Shown here one piece after another: positions 1-6,835 of a stretch of 14,064 nt of DNA. Within the stretch, counting starts at the first letter, position 1, and each line of letters begins with the position of its first letter. A program made the position numbers and the translations under genes. The notes under the pieces were generated by a model that saw only the letters and a list, made by a program, of their open reading frames with translations, did no database searches and was not told the origin of the DNA. This DNA is from Aquincola sp. GTDB lineage: Bacteria; Pseudomonadota; Gammaproteobacteria; Burkholderiales; Burkholderiaceae_C. The stretch lies in the NCBI GenBank assembly GCA_029884035.1, contig JAOUIM010000042.1, positions 1-14,064 on the forward strand, read 5' to 3'.

Positions 1-68
1 AGGGCGCGAATTTCGTACGCGGCCGGCATGCCGCCGAGTCCGGCACCGATGATCACGATATGGGCCAT
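1..68 (-). CDS. FAD/NAD(P)-dependent oxidoreductase, N-terminal fragment (sulfide:quinone-reductase-like)
   Basis: Only the first 22 codons lie in the window; the gene continues off the left edge. The visible protein begins MAHIVIIGAGLGGMPAAYEI, a beta strand followed by the GxGxxG dinucleotide-binding turn of Rossmann-type flavoproteins. The G-G-M-P-A-A-Y-E continuation is what I associate with the sulfide:quinone oxidoreductase / type II NADH dehydrogenase superfamily in betaproteobacteria. Such enzymes pass electrons from sulfide or NADH to quinone at the membrane. The start is supported by an AAAGGAG Shine-Dalgarno sequence (75-81) six bases upstream. It is the last visible gene of the leftward cluster, 34 bp after trxC. 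That it is a flavoprotein of this fold is fairly safe; the substrate cannot be decided from 22 residues. Confidence 0.75.
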   Translation of the reverse strand, partial: MAHIVIIGAGLGGMPAAYEIRA

Positions 69-74
69 GGAGGT

Positions 75-81
75 CTCCTTT
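75..81 (-). promoter_or_regulatory. Shine-Dalgarno of the left-edge oxidoreductase
   Basis: The minus strand reads AAAGGAG, six bases before the ATG at 68. It is among the strongest ribosome-binding sites in the window and fixes the start of a gene that is otherwise cut off by the window edge. Confidence 0.7.
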
Positions 82-102
82 GGGATGTCGGGGCTGCCGC
101 GC

Positions 103-540
103 TCACGCGGTGACCCCCAGATGCGAGCGCACCCAGCGCACGAGGTTGCCGGCGGCGATCGCCCCATTGTGGCGTGCCACCTCCTTGCCACCAGCAAAGA
201 GGATCAGCGTCGGAATGCTGCGGATGCGGTGGCGCACGCTCACCTGCGGATTGGCGTCGGTGTCGACCTTGGCGAATCGTACGCGCGGCAGATCCCTGGC
301 GGCCTGCTCGAACTGCGGCGCCATCGCGCGGCACGGTCCGCACCATTCGGCCCAGAAGTCGGCGAGCACGGGCAGTTCGGTGCCCGCGACGAACTTGTCG
401 AACGTCGCGTCCGAGAGTGCGACCGGCTTGGGCGCCAACAATTCGGTGCTGCAGCGGCCGCACACCACGTGGTGCTCGAGACGCTCCTCGGGCAGCCGGT
501 TGGTGACGCCGCATTGCGGGCAGACGAGATGAACAGTCAT
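103..540 (-). CDS. trxC: Thioredoxin 2 (TrxC) with N-terminal zinc-finger
   Basis: This 145-aa cytoplasmic thiol-disulfide reductase has the thioredoxin 2 layout. A short N-terminal zinc motif has paired cysteines C7/C10 and C27/C30 (CPQC and CGRC). A thioredoxin fold follows, with the active site WCGPC at 66-70, the buried aspartate in the preceding LADFW stretch (D61) and the cis-proline in RSIPT (P110). The zinc motif separates TrxC from TrxA; in E. coli TrxC belongs to the oxidative-stress response. The start at 540 has GGAG upstream and lies 13 bp after the stop of the DUF2892 gene, so the two are probably cotranscribed. Its place in an operon with an RND pump and a flavoprotein suggests a dedicated reductant for thiol or sulfur stress rather than general housekeeping; that role is inferred. 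Confidence 0.95.
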   Translation of the reverse strand: MTVHLVCPQCGVTNRLPEERLEHHVVCGRCSTELLAPKPVALSDATFDKFVAGTELPVLADFWAEWCGPCRAMAPQFEQAARDLPRVRFAKVDTDANPQVSVRHRIRSIPTLILFAGGKEVARHNGAIAAGNLVRWVRSHLGVTA

Positions 541-553
541 GGCAGCTCCGCGA

Positions 554-763
554 TCAGGTGCCCGGCCGGAAGCCGAGCTTGCGCACGATCTGCTCCATCA
601 GGCACCACTTCGTGATGCCGCTTTGCAGCAGGTTGACGCCGACGAAGGCGGTGAAGGCGAGCCACCAGGGGCTCACGAAGATCGGGCTGCCTGGAATGCC
701 CAGCGCGAGCGACAGCAGGATGAAGGTCCCGGCGACGATGCGCACGATTTGCCAAGATGACAT
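554..763 (-). CDS. DUF2892 (YgaP-type) small inner-membrane protein
   Basis: This 69-aa protein has two hydrophobic segments, about residues 7-23 (IVRIVAGTFILLSLALG) and 30-48 (VSPWWLAFTAFVGVNLLQS). A short C-terminal amphipathic tail carries W53-C54-L-M-E. The N-L-L-Q-S-G-I-T-K-W-C pattern matches the DUF2892 family, the membrane domain attached to rhodanese in E. coli YgaP and free-standing elsewhere. Many relatives have C-P where this one has C-L. Function is unknown, but the family often sits beside sulfur-transfer and sulfide-oxidation genes. The start at 763 is chosen because AAGGAG (771-776) stands seven bases upstream, inside the 3' end of the RND gene; the same frame stays open further upstream but that part is a shadow of the permease. 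It is separated from the permease stop by only 2 bp. Confidence 0.85.
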   Translation of the reverse strand: MSSWQIVRIVAGTFILLSLALGIPGSPIFVSPWWLAFTAFVGVNLLQSGITKWCLMEQIVRKLGFRPGT

Positions 764-765
764 GG

Positions 766-3700
766 TCAGACTCCTTGAGGGTTGGGTTGCGAGGTCGGCG
801 TCGGCGGCATCAGCGCGTGCAGCCGGTGGCGGTAGGCCACGTAGTACAGCAGCGGGATCACGACGAGCGTCAGCAGCGTCGAGACGAAGATGCCGAAGAT
901 CAGCGAGATCGCCAACCCGTTGAAGATCGGGTCGTCGAGGATGAAGAAGGCGCCGAGCATGGCGGCCAGCCCGGTCAGCGCGATCGGTTGTGCGCGTGTG
1001 ACCGCCGAGTGCACGATGGCGCGGCGGAACTCGACGCCCTCGCGCACCTGCAGGTTGATGAAATCCACCAGCAGGATCGAGTTGCGCACGATGATGCCCG
1101 CCAGCGCGATCATGCCGATCATGCTGGTGGCGGTGTACTGGGCACCGAGAAGCGCGTGGCCAGGCATCACGCCGATGATGGTCAGCGGAATCGGCGCCAT
1201 GATGATGAGCGGCGTCAAGTACGAGCCGAACTGCGCCACCACCAGCAGGTAGATCAGCACCAGGCCCACGGCATACGCCGCGCCCATGTCGCGGAAGGTC
1301 TCGTAGGTGATCTGCCACTCGCCGTCCCACTTGAGGGTGTAGCCGCGGTAGGGATCGGACGGCTGGCGGATGAAGGTCTCGCCGAGCGCGCTGCCGCCCG
1401 GCGTGGCGATCTTCGCAAGCTCGCTGCGCATCGCAAACATGCCGTACAGCGGGCTGTCGAGTGACCCGGCCATGTCGCCGGTCACGTAGTTCACCGGCAG
1501 CAGGTCCTTGTGGAACACGGGTTGCTCGCGCAGCGTATCGGTGGCCGTGACGAGTTCGCGGATCGGCACCAGGCGGCCCGCCGCCGAACGCACCGTGAGC
1601 GCGAGCAGTGCGTCCAAATCACCCTGCCGCTCCGCCGGCAGCTGGATGGTGGCGGCCGCCGGGTACTTGCTCTGATCGTGCAGGTAGGCGGTGGCCTCGC
1701 CGGCCAGCCCGGCGCGCAGCGTGGTCACGATGGCTTGTTGAGGCACACCCAGCATCGCGGCCTTGCGGCGGTCGACCACCAGCAGCGTGCGTGGCGCGGC
1801 GGCTAGGCTCGAGTCGTCGACGTCCACCACGTTCGGCGTCTTCTCGAAAACGGCGCGCACGGCCTTGGCGACCAGGCGACGCCCTTCGGCTTCCGGGCCA
1901 TAGATCTCGGCGACGATCGGCGAGAGCACCGGCGGCCCGGGGGGCACCTCCACCACCTTGACGTTCGCGCCATGGCGAGCGCCGATGGCCTGCAGCACCG
2001 GGCGCAGCCGCATCGCGATCGCGTGGCTCTGCTCGCTGCGGTGGTGCTTGTCGACGAGGTTGACCTGCAGGTCGCCGACGTCGCCGCCGCTGCGCAGGTT
2101 GTACTGGCGCACGAGGCCGTTGAAGTTGATCGGGCTCGCAGTGCCGGCATAGGCCTGGTAGTCGGTCACCTCGGGCACCGTCGCGAGTTCGGCGCCCAGT
2201 TCGTGCAGCACGGCCGCGGTGCGCTCCACCGGCGTGCCGGCGGGCATGTCCACGACCACCTGGAACTCCGACTTGTTGTCGAAGGGCAGCATCTTGAGCC
2301 GCACGAGCCCCACCGCAGGCAGCACCAGCGAGACGACGATCAGCGCTGCGATGCCGATCCACAGCCAACGACGGTGGCGCGCGCCGCGCCTGTCGTCGAG
2401 CAATGGCCGGAACACGCGCTCGAACACCGGCCCAAGCCTGCCGGCCAAGCCGTGACCACCGACATGCGCTGCGGTGTCCGCGTCCGGCGCCGGCACATGC
2501 TTCATCCACAGCCTCGCGAGCCATGGTGTCACGACGAAGGCGATCGCCAGCGACAGCAGCATGCCCATGCTGGCGTTGATCGGGATCGGCGCCATGTACG
2601 GGCCCATCAGCCCGCTGACAAAGGCCATCGGCAGCAGCGCGGCGATCACCGTCAGCGTGGCCAGGATCGTGGGGCCGCCCACCTCGTCGACCGCGGCGGG
2701 AATGATCTGCGACAGTGGCCGCCCCGGATGGTGATGCTGGTGGCGGTGGATGTTCTCGACCACCACGATCGCGTCGTCGACGAGGATCCCGATCGAGAAG
2801 ATCAGCGCGAACAACGACACGCGATTGAGCGTGAAGCCCCAGGCCCACGAGGCGAACAGCGTAACCGTCAGCGTGAGGATCACCGCGCTGCCGACGATGG
2901 CGGCCTCGCGCCGTCCCAGGGCGAAGAACACCAGCGCCACCACCGACGCGGTGGCAAACAACAGCTTCTGGATCAGCTTGGTGGCCTTGTCGTTGGCGGT
3001 GGCGCCGTAGTTGCGCGTCGTGGCGACCTCGACGTCGTGCGGGATCACCGTGTTGCGCAGGCTCGCCATGCGCTGGACCAGCGCGTCGGCCACATCGATC
3101 GCGTTCTCGCCCGGTTTCTTCGTGACGGCGATCGTCACCGCCGGGAATTCGCCCGCGCTGGCGCCGGTGGTGCCGTGCCACACGTACTCCACGGGCGGCA
3201 TCGGGCCGTCACGCACCGCGGCCACGTCGGCCAGGAACACCGGCCGGCCGCCCTGCACACCGACGACCAGCTCGCCCACCTCGCGGGCATCGCGCAGGAA
3301 CGGGCCCGATTCGATGGCCACGCTGCGATTGCCCGCGAGCAGTTCGCCGGTGGGCAGGCCGAGGTTGGCCGACTGCAACGCGCGACGCAGGTCGTCGACC
3401 GTCACGCCGGCGCCGGCCATGCGCTGCGGATCGATCTCGACTCGCACCGCGCGGCCCGGGCCGCCGATCGTGCGGACTTCGCGCGTGCCGGCCACGCGCT
3501 TGAGATCGGCCTCCACGCTGTGCGCGACCCGCTCGAGGTCGAAGCTGCCGGCGGTCGTGCCGCGGCTGAAGAGCGTGAAGCTGACGATCGGCACGTCGTC
3601 GATGCCCTTGGGCTTGATGATCGGATCGAGCACCCCGAGGCCCTTGGGCAGCCAGTCGGCGTTCGCGTTGACGGTGTCGTACAGGCGCACCAGCGCCTCG

Positions 3701-4038
3701 ATGCGCGGCACGCCGACCTTGTACTGGACCGTGACGATGGACAGGCCCGGCCGCGACACCGACATCACATGCTCGATGCCTGTAATCTGGGACAGGACCT
3801 GCTCGGCCGGCGTCGACACCATCTGCTCGACGTCCTTCGCGCTCGCCCCCGGGAAGGGGATGATCACGTTGGCCATCGTGACGTTGATCTGCGGCTCTTC
3901 CTCGCGCGGTGTCACTGCCACTGCGAAGAAGCCGAGCAGCAGCGCCACCAGCGCGAGCAGCGGGGTGATCTGCGCCGCCTGGAAGGCCGCAGCGATGCGA
4001 CCGGAGATGCCGAGTCGGGGGAGGGTGGTCGAGGACAT
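766..4038 (-). CDS. RND-family efflux permease (AcrB-type inner-membrane pump)
   Basis: This 1090-aa protein has normal RND length and symmetry. A TM segment at about 25-43 precedes a periplasmic half. TM2-TM6 lie roughly at 355-510, with the proton-relay pair D421/D422 in GILVDDAIVVVEN. A second hydrophobic stretch at about 557-580 opens the other half, which ends in a TM bundle containing IVRNSILLVDF. The DD pair is as in AcrB-type proton-driven pumps, not the D-G form of CzcA-type metal exporters. It would form a tripartite complex with the adaptor encoded 11 bp upstream and an outer-membrane channel not encoded here. A histidine-rich patch HRHQHHH (431-437) follows TM4 on the predicted cytoplasmic side. 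Substrate is unknown. Neighbouring redox genes suggest a thiophilic or sulfur-related compound, which is inference. Confidence 0.95.
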   Translation of the reverse strand: MSSTTLPRLGISGRIAAAFQAAQITPLLALVALLLGFFAVAVTPREEEPQINVTMANVIIPFPGASAKDVEQMVSTPAEQVLSQITGIEHVMSVSRPGLSIVTVQYKVGVPRIEALVRLYDTVNANADWLPKGLGVLDPIIKPKGIDDVPIVSFTLFSRGTTAGSFDLERVAHSVEADLKRVAGTREVRTIGGPGRAVRVEIDPQRMAGAGVTVDDLRRALQSANLGLPTGELLAGNRSVAIESGPFLRDAREVGELVVGVQGGRPVFLADVAAVRDGPMPPVEYVWHGTTGASAGEFPAVTIAVTKKPGENAIDVADALVQRMASLRNTVIPHDVEVATTRNYGATANDKATKLIQKLLFATASVVALVFFALGRREAAIVGSAVILTLTVTLFASWAWGFTLNRVSLFALIFSIGILVDDAIVVVENIHRHQHHHPGRPLSQIIPAAVDEVGGPTILATLTVIAALLPMAFVSGLMGPYMAPIPINASMGMLLSLAIAFVVTPWLARLWMKHVPAPDADTAAHVGGHGLAGRLGPVFERVFRPLLDDRRGARHRRWLWIGIAALIVVSLVLPAVGLVRLKMLPFDNKSEFQVVVDMPAGTPVERTAAVLHELGAELATVPEVTDYQAYAGTASPINFNGLVRQYNLRSGGDVGDLQVNLVDKHHRSEQSHAIAMRLRPVLQAIGARHGANVKVVEVPPGPPVLSPIVAEIYGPEAEGRRLVAKAVRAVFEKTPNVVDVDDSSLAAAPRTLLVVDRRKAAMLGVPQQAIVTTLRAGLAGEATAYLHDQSKYPAAATIQLPAERQGDLDALLALTVRSAAGRLVPIRELVTATDTLREQPVFHKDLLPVNYVTGDMAGSLDSPLYGMFAMRSELAKIATPGGSALGETFIRQPSDPYRGYTLKWDGEWQITYETFRDMGAAYAVGLVLIYLLVVAQFGSYLTPLIIMAPIPLTIIGVMPGHALLGAQYTATSMIGMIALAGIIVRNSILLVDFINLQVREGVEFRRAIVHSAVTRAQPIALTGLAAMLGAFFILDDPIFNGLAISLIFGIFVSTLLTLVVIPLLYYVAYRHRLHALMPPTPTSQPNPQGV
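771..776 (-). promoter_or_regulatory. Shine-Dalgarno of the DUF2892 gene, inside the RND 3' end
   Basis: AAGGAG on the minus strand, seven bases before the ATG at 763. It overlaps the last codons of the permease gene, so it decides the start of the 69-aa protein against a much longer open frame and suggests translational coupling between the two. Confidence 0.7.
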
Positions 4039-4049
4039 CGCGTCGCGCC

Positions 4050-5111
4050 TCAGCGGGTCTTGGCCGCGGCCTGCGGATCCGCCGCCACACGCTCGCCGGC
4101 GGCCAGCCCGCTCAGGACCTCGACGCGCTCGCCGTCACTGCGGCCCAGGCGCACCTGACGCAGCAGTGCCCGGCCCTGAGCGTCGAGCACATACAGACCC
4201 GTCATCTCGGCGCGCCGCACCACGGCGCTCACGGGTACCCAGGGACTCGCGGCTCGCGCGGCCGTGCCATCGTCGGCGCTCGGCAACCACAAACGTGCGA
4301 ACTGGCCTGGGGCGACACCGGTGAGACCGGCCGCCAGTTCGGCGCGCACGGTGACGGTGTGCGTGGCCGCGTCGGCCGCGGGCAGGACCTGCACGCGAGC
4401 AGGCGCCTGCACGCGCTGGGCGGCGGGCAGGGCAGGCAGCTCCACACGCACCAGGCTGCCGCTGGCCACCCGCGCCGCGCTCGATTGCGGCACTGCCGCA
4501 GCCACGCGCAGCGCGGCCGGGTCGTACAGCGACACCAGCGCGCGCCCCGGCATCGCCATGTCGCCCAGCGTCACCGGCACGTCGGCCACGATACCCGCGT
4601 ACGGCGCGCGCACCGAATAGAAGCCCGACTCGGTGATTGCCGCGCCGGCCTGCGCAAGCTGGGCGTTGGCCTGGGCCTGTGCCGCACGGAACTCGGCCTG
4701 GGCGCGATCGAGCGCAGCGGCGCTGATGAAGCGATCTTCGAAGAGCTTCTTCTGGCGCTCGAAGTCCTTGGTTGCGACGTCCAGCGAGGCCTTGGCCGCA
4801 TTCACCTGGGCCTGGCTGGCGGCAGCGTTCTGGCTGGCGGCGCGGGCGTCGATCTGCACCAGCAATTGGCCGGCCGCGACGCGGTCGCCCGCCTTGACCT
4901 GCAGCTTGACGATGGCGCCTTGCACCTGCGCGGCGATCACCGTCTGGCGCAGCGCCTCGACCACACCGTCATAGGCGCTCGTGGCCGCGGCGCTGGCCGA
5001 CTGCGCGGTGACGGTGGCCAGCTCGGCAGCCCCCGCCGGTGGTACGGCGACGAAGAGTGCGGCGGCCAGCAAGGGGCCAAGGTGCTTGGTTTGCATGGTG
5101 AGAGTCGACAT
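4050..5111 (-). CDS. RND efflux periplasmic adaptor (HlyD/AcrA family)
   Basis: This 353-aa membrane fusion protein would link the RND pump to an outer-membrane channel. Residues 10-29 are a hydrophobic signal peptide ending in an A-G-A-A-E region. There is no cysteine there, so it is probably a soluble periplasmic adaptor cleaved by signal peptidase I, not a lipoprotein. The split lipoyl (barrel-sandwich) domain shows as VIAAQVQGAIVKLQVKAGDRV (about 58-78) and FYSVRAPYAGIVADV (about 164-178). An alanine/glutamine-rich coiled-coil hairpin lies between (about 91-160). Beta-barrel and membrane-proximal regions follow, with VLSGLAAGERV near the C-terminus. The start at 5111 could instead be the methionine at 5096, which keeps the signal peptide; neither has a convincing Shine-Dalgarno. 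It is first in the leftward operon, downstream of the divergent promoter. Confidence 0.93.
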   Translation of the reverse strand: MSTLTMQTKHLGPLLAAALFVAVPPAGAAELATVTAQSASAAATSAYDGVVEALRQTVIAAQVQGAIVKLQVKAGDRVAAGQLLVQIDARAASQNAAASQAQVNAAKASLDVATKDFERQKKLFEDRFISAAALDRAQAEFRAAQAQANAQLAQAGAAITESGFYSVRAPYAGIVADVPVTLGDMAMPGRALVSLYDPAALRVAAAVPQSSAARVASGSLVRVELPALPAAQRVQAPARVQVLPAADAATHTVTVRAELAAGLTGVAPGQFARLWLPSADDGTAARAASPWVPVSAVVRRAEMTGLYVLDAQGRALLRQVRLGRSDGERVEVLSGLAAGERVAADPQAAAKTR

Positions 5112-5117
5112 TCAGGC

Positions 5118-5146
5118 TGGACATTCGGTTCGGGTGTGTTTATTAT
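5118..5146 (+). promoter_or_regulatory. Predicted sigma-70-like promoter of arsR-type gene
   Basis: TGGACA (5118-5123) and TATTAT (5141-5146) each match the consensus at five of six positions and are separated by exactly 17 bp. Transcription would begin near 5153, within the CGCAA repeats and inverted repeat, so a bound repressor would block its own promoter. Prediction from sequence only. Confidence 0.5.
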
Positions 5147-5170
5147 TTGCGCAAACACGCAAATACGCAA
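5142..5170 (-). promoter_or_regulatory. Predicted divergent promoter of the adaptor/RND operon
   Basis: On the minus strand TTGCGT (5170-5165) lies 17 bp upstream of AATAAT (5147-5142). The -10 is a five-of-six match; the -35 keeps only TTG and is weak. The start point would be near 5135, giving a leader of about 24 nt. The -10 occupies almost the same bases as the -10 of the opposing arsR promoter, and the -35 lies in the third CGCAA unit. Confidence 0.42.
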
Positions 5171-5173
5171 GCA
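5145..5173. promoter_or_regulatory. Candidate ArsR operator: 8-bp CGCAA iterons plus inverted repeat
   Basis: Three tandem units, CGCAAACA (5150-5157), CGCAAATA (5158-5165) and CGCAAGCA (5166-5173), repeat at an exact 8-bp period. ATTTGCG (5145-5151) and CGCAAAT (5158-5164) also form a perfect 7-bp inverted repeat around a 6-bp spacer, the size and AT-edged symmetry expected of an ArsR/SmtB dimer site. The element overlaps both predicted promoters, so one occupancy could silence both transcripts. That the neighbouring repressor binds here is inferred. Confidence 0.5.
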
Positions 5174-5191
5174 TCAAATGATTGGAGCATG

Positions 5192-5584
5192 ATGGCGGTT
5201 CAACGAACACCCGCCTGCCCGCTGATGGAGAACCTGTCACCTGAAGCCCTGATGCAGGTGGCGGCCTACTTTCAGGCGCTCTCGGAACCGACGCGGCTGC
5301 AGATCCTCAATCTGCTTCGCCGCGAGGAGAAGAGCGTCGGCGAACTGGCTGCCGCCACCGGCTATTCGGCCGCGAACGTGTCGCGCCACCTCGCGCTGAT
5401 GGCCCAGCACGGCCTGCTGGCACGCCAGAGCCGCGGCACCAGCGTCTACTACCGCATCGCCGACCCGGCGATCTACGAGCTGTGCAACCTGGTGTGCGAC
5501 AACCTGGCGCGGCGCTTCGACAGCACCAGTGCGCAACGCGCGGCGTTCGCACCCGCGGCACGCCGGCGCGGCGCGACGCGATAG
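5192..5584 (+). CDS. ArsR/SmtB-family winged-helix repressor
   Basis: This 130-aa protein is a typical ArsR-type dimeric repressor. The core runs from about residue 22 to 105: Y-F-Q-A-L-S-E-P-T-R-L-Q-I-L (the family's SxPTRLxIL motif), the V-G-E-L turn, the recognition helix A-N-V-S-R-H-L-A-L-M (about 61-70), and a beta-wing with T-S-V-Y-Y-R-I. Cysteines are C9 in the N-terminal arm and C98 and C102 in the last helix (ELCNLVC). The helix-2 cysteine of the sulfide sensors SqrR/BigR is replaced by asparagine (N40). Two consecutive ATGs occur at 5189 and 5192; the second has the better distance (4 bp) from GGAG at 5184-5187. The gene is divergent from the RND operon and probably represses it and itself. 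The inducer is unknown: a thiophilic metal(loid) or reactive sulfur species are the obvious candidates. Confidence 0.92.
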   Translation: MAVQRTPACPLMENLSPEALMQVAAYFQALSEPTRLQILNLLRREEKSVGELAAATGYSAANVSRHLALMAQHGLLARQSRGTSVYYRIADPAIYELCNLVCDNLARRFDSTSAQRAAFAPAARRRGATR

Positions 5585-5619
5585 ACATTGCGTGCCGGCC
5601 GCACGGGCGCCGGGCCGCG

Positions 5620-6825
5620 TCAGCGCGAGATGCGCACGATGCGTCCGTCGTCGGTCAGCAGATACAGCCAGCCATCGGGGCCCTGGCGCACGTGGCGGAT
5701 GCGCTTGCCGAGCGCCGCGACGACGCCCACCGATTCGCGCGTGCTGACGTTGTCGCCCGCGTCGAGCGCGACGCGCCACAGCGTCTGCCCGGCCAGCGCG
5801 CCGACGAAGATGTTGCCCTGCCACTCGGGGAAGCCTGCACCGTCGTAGAACGTCATGCCCGACGGCGCGGTCGAAGTCGGCACCCAGTAGGTCTTCGGTT
5901 CCTCGTAGGCCGGCGCATGCGTGCCGCCGTTGACGCGACAGGCGTCGCCCACGGGTGAGCCATAGGGGCAGCCGTAGCTCACCAACGGCCAGCCGTAATT
6001 GCGACCGGGCAGCACGCGGTTGAGCTCGTCGCCGCCCTGCGGGCCGTGCTCGGTGAGCCACAGGTCGCTGGTGCCCGGCTTGACCGCCGCACCCTGCGGG
6101 TTTCGGTGGCCGATGCTGTAAAGGCCCGGCAGCGCGCCGGGCACGGCGATCACCGGATTGTCGAGCGGGACGCTGCCGTCGCGGTTCAGGCGAACCACCT
6201 TGCCGGTCGTGCGCGCCACGTTTTGCGCCCACTGCGTGCCAGGGTTCCCCGGGTCGTCCTGGCCGCGCTCGCCGGCCGTCACGTACAGCGTCTTGTCGGG
6301 CCGGAACGCGATGCGCGAGCCGTAATGCACGCTGCTGTTGACCTTGGGCGTCTGCTGCCACAGCAGGGTCACGTTCTGCAGTGCGTTGCCCACCAGGCGG
6401 CCACGCGCCAGCGCGGTGCCCGCGCCGCCCGCACCGTCCTCGGAAAACGTGAAGTAGACCCAGGGATCGGTGGCGTAGTCGGGGTCGAGGGCCACGTCGA
6501 GCAGGCCGCCCTGGCCGCCGCTGTTGACCGCGGGCACGCCGCTGATCGTGGCATCCACCGCCGAACCATCGGCGCTCACGATCACCATCGTGCCGGCTTT
6601 CTGCGTCACGAGCATGCGCCCGTCCGGCAGGAAGGCCATGCCCCAGGGGCTGTCGAGCTGCACGCCGAGCACCGTGGCCAGCGGCGGGCCGCTGGGCGGC
6701 GGATTGCCGCCGCCCCCAGGCGAGCCGGCGCTGCCGCCCCCGCCACCACAGGCGGCTATGCCCGCAGCCACGGCGAAGGCGAACGTGACGGAAAAACGCA
6801 ACAAGGAGCGGCGCAAGGTCGGCAT
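5620..6825 (-). CDS. PQQ-dependent sugar dehydrogenase-like lipoprotein
   Basis: This 401-aa predicted lipoprotein has a signal peptide at 1-25, then C26 in an A-G-I-A-A-C lipobox. A Gly/Pro/Ser linker follows to about residue 48, and then a six-bladed beta-propeller of the soluble PQQ glucose/aldose sugar dehydrogenase (GSDH, YliI/Asd) family. Recognisable motifs are GGQGGLLDVALDP (103-115), HYGSRIAFRPD (167-177, H167 aligning with the proposed catalytic base), GHRNPQG (239-245), EHGPQGGDELN (259-269) and NYGWP (276-280). It would oxidise an aldose in the periplasm with PQQ as cofactor; true substrates for this clade are mostly unknown. The start at 6825 gives a normal lipoprotein signal; the longer frame would overlap the upstream stop. 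It follows the cyclodeaminase gene by 10 bp. No pqq genes are in view. Confidence 0.88.
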   Translation of the reverse strand: MPTLRRSLLRFSVTFAFAVAAGIAACGGGGGSAGSPGGGGNPPPSGPPLATVLGVQLDSPWGMAFLPDGRMLVTQKAGTMVIVSADGSAVDATISGVPAVNSGGQGGLLDVALDPDYATDPWVYFTFSEDGAGGAGTALARGRLVGNALQNVTLLWQQTPKVNSSVHYGSRIAFRPDKTLYVTAGERGQDDPGNPGTQWAQNVARTTGKVVRLNRDGSVPLDNPVIAVPGALPGLYSIGHRNPQGAAVKPGTSDLWLTEHGPQGGDELNRVLPGRNYGWPLVSYGCPYGSPVGDACRVNGGTHAPAYEEPKTYWVPTSTAPSGMTFYDGAGFPEWQGNIFVGALAGQTLWRVALDAGDNVSTRESVGVVAALGKRIRHVRQGPDGWLYLLTDDGRIVRISR

Positions 6826-6835
6826 GCCGACAAGA

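Noticed and set aside
554..1330. A 258-codon minus-strand frame whose C-terminal part is the DUF2892 protein.
   Set aside because: Residues before the MSSWQIV start are out-of-frame translation of the RND gene. The AAGGAG at 771-776 marks the real start at 763.
1972..4158. A 728-codon open frame on the plus strand opposite the RND permease and the end of the adaptor gene, rich in His, Arg and Asp.
   Set aside because: Its composition is that of a reading opposite a GC-rich coding strand, with no recognisable domain, and the minus-strand frame is an unmistakable RND pump.
5147..5191. A longer ArsR-type protein starting at the TTG at 5147.
   Set aside because: It would place the N-terminus within the predicted promoter and repeat region, lacks a ribosome-binding site and adds residues not typical of the family.
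5585..5619. GC-rich hairpin (CGGCC at 5596-5600 with GGCCG at 5613-5617) between the convergent ArsR-type and PQQ-dehydrogenase genes, possible bidirectional terminator.
   Set aside because: Only a 5-bp stem and no T-tract on either side; such pairs occur by chance in DNA this GC-rich.
6720..6752. Run of glycine codons near the start of the PQQ-dehydrogenase gene, possible repeat tract.
   Set aside because: It directly follows the lipobox cysteine and is the flexible linker normal for lipoproteins; the units are not regular.
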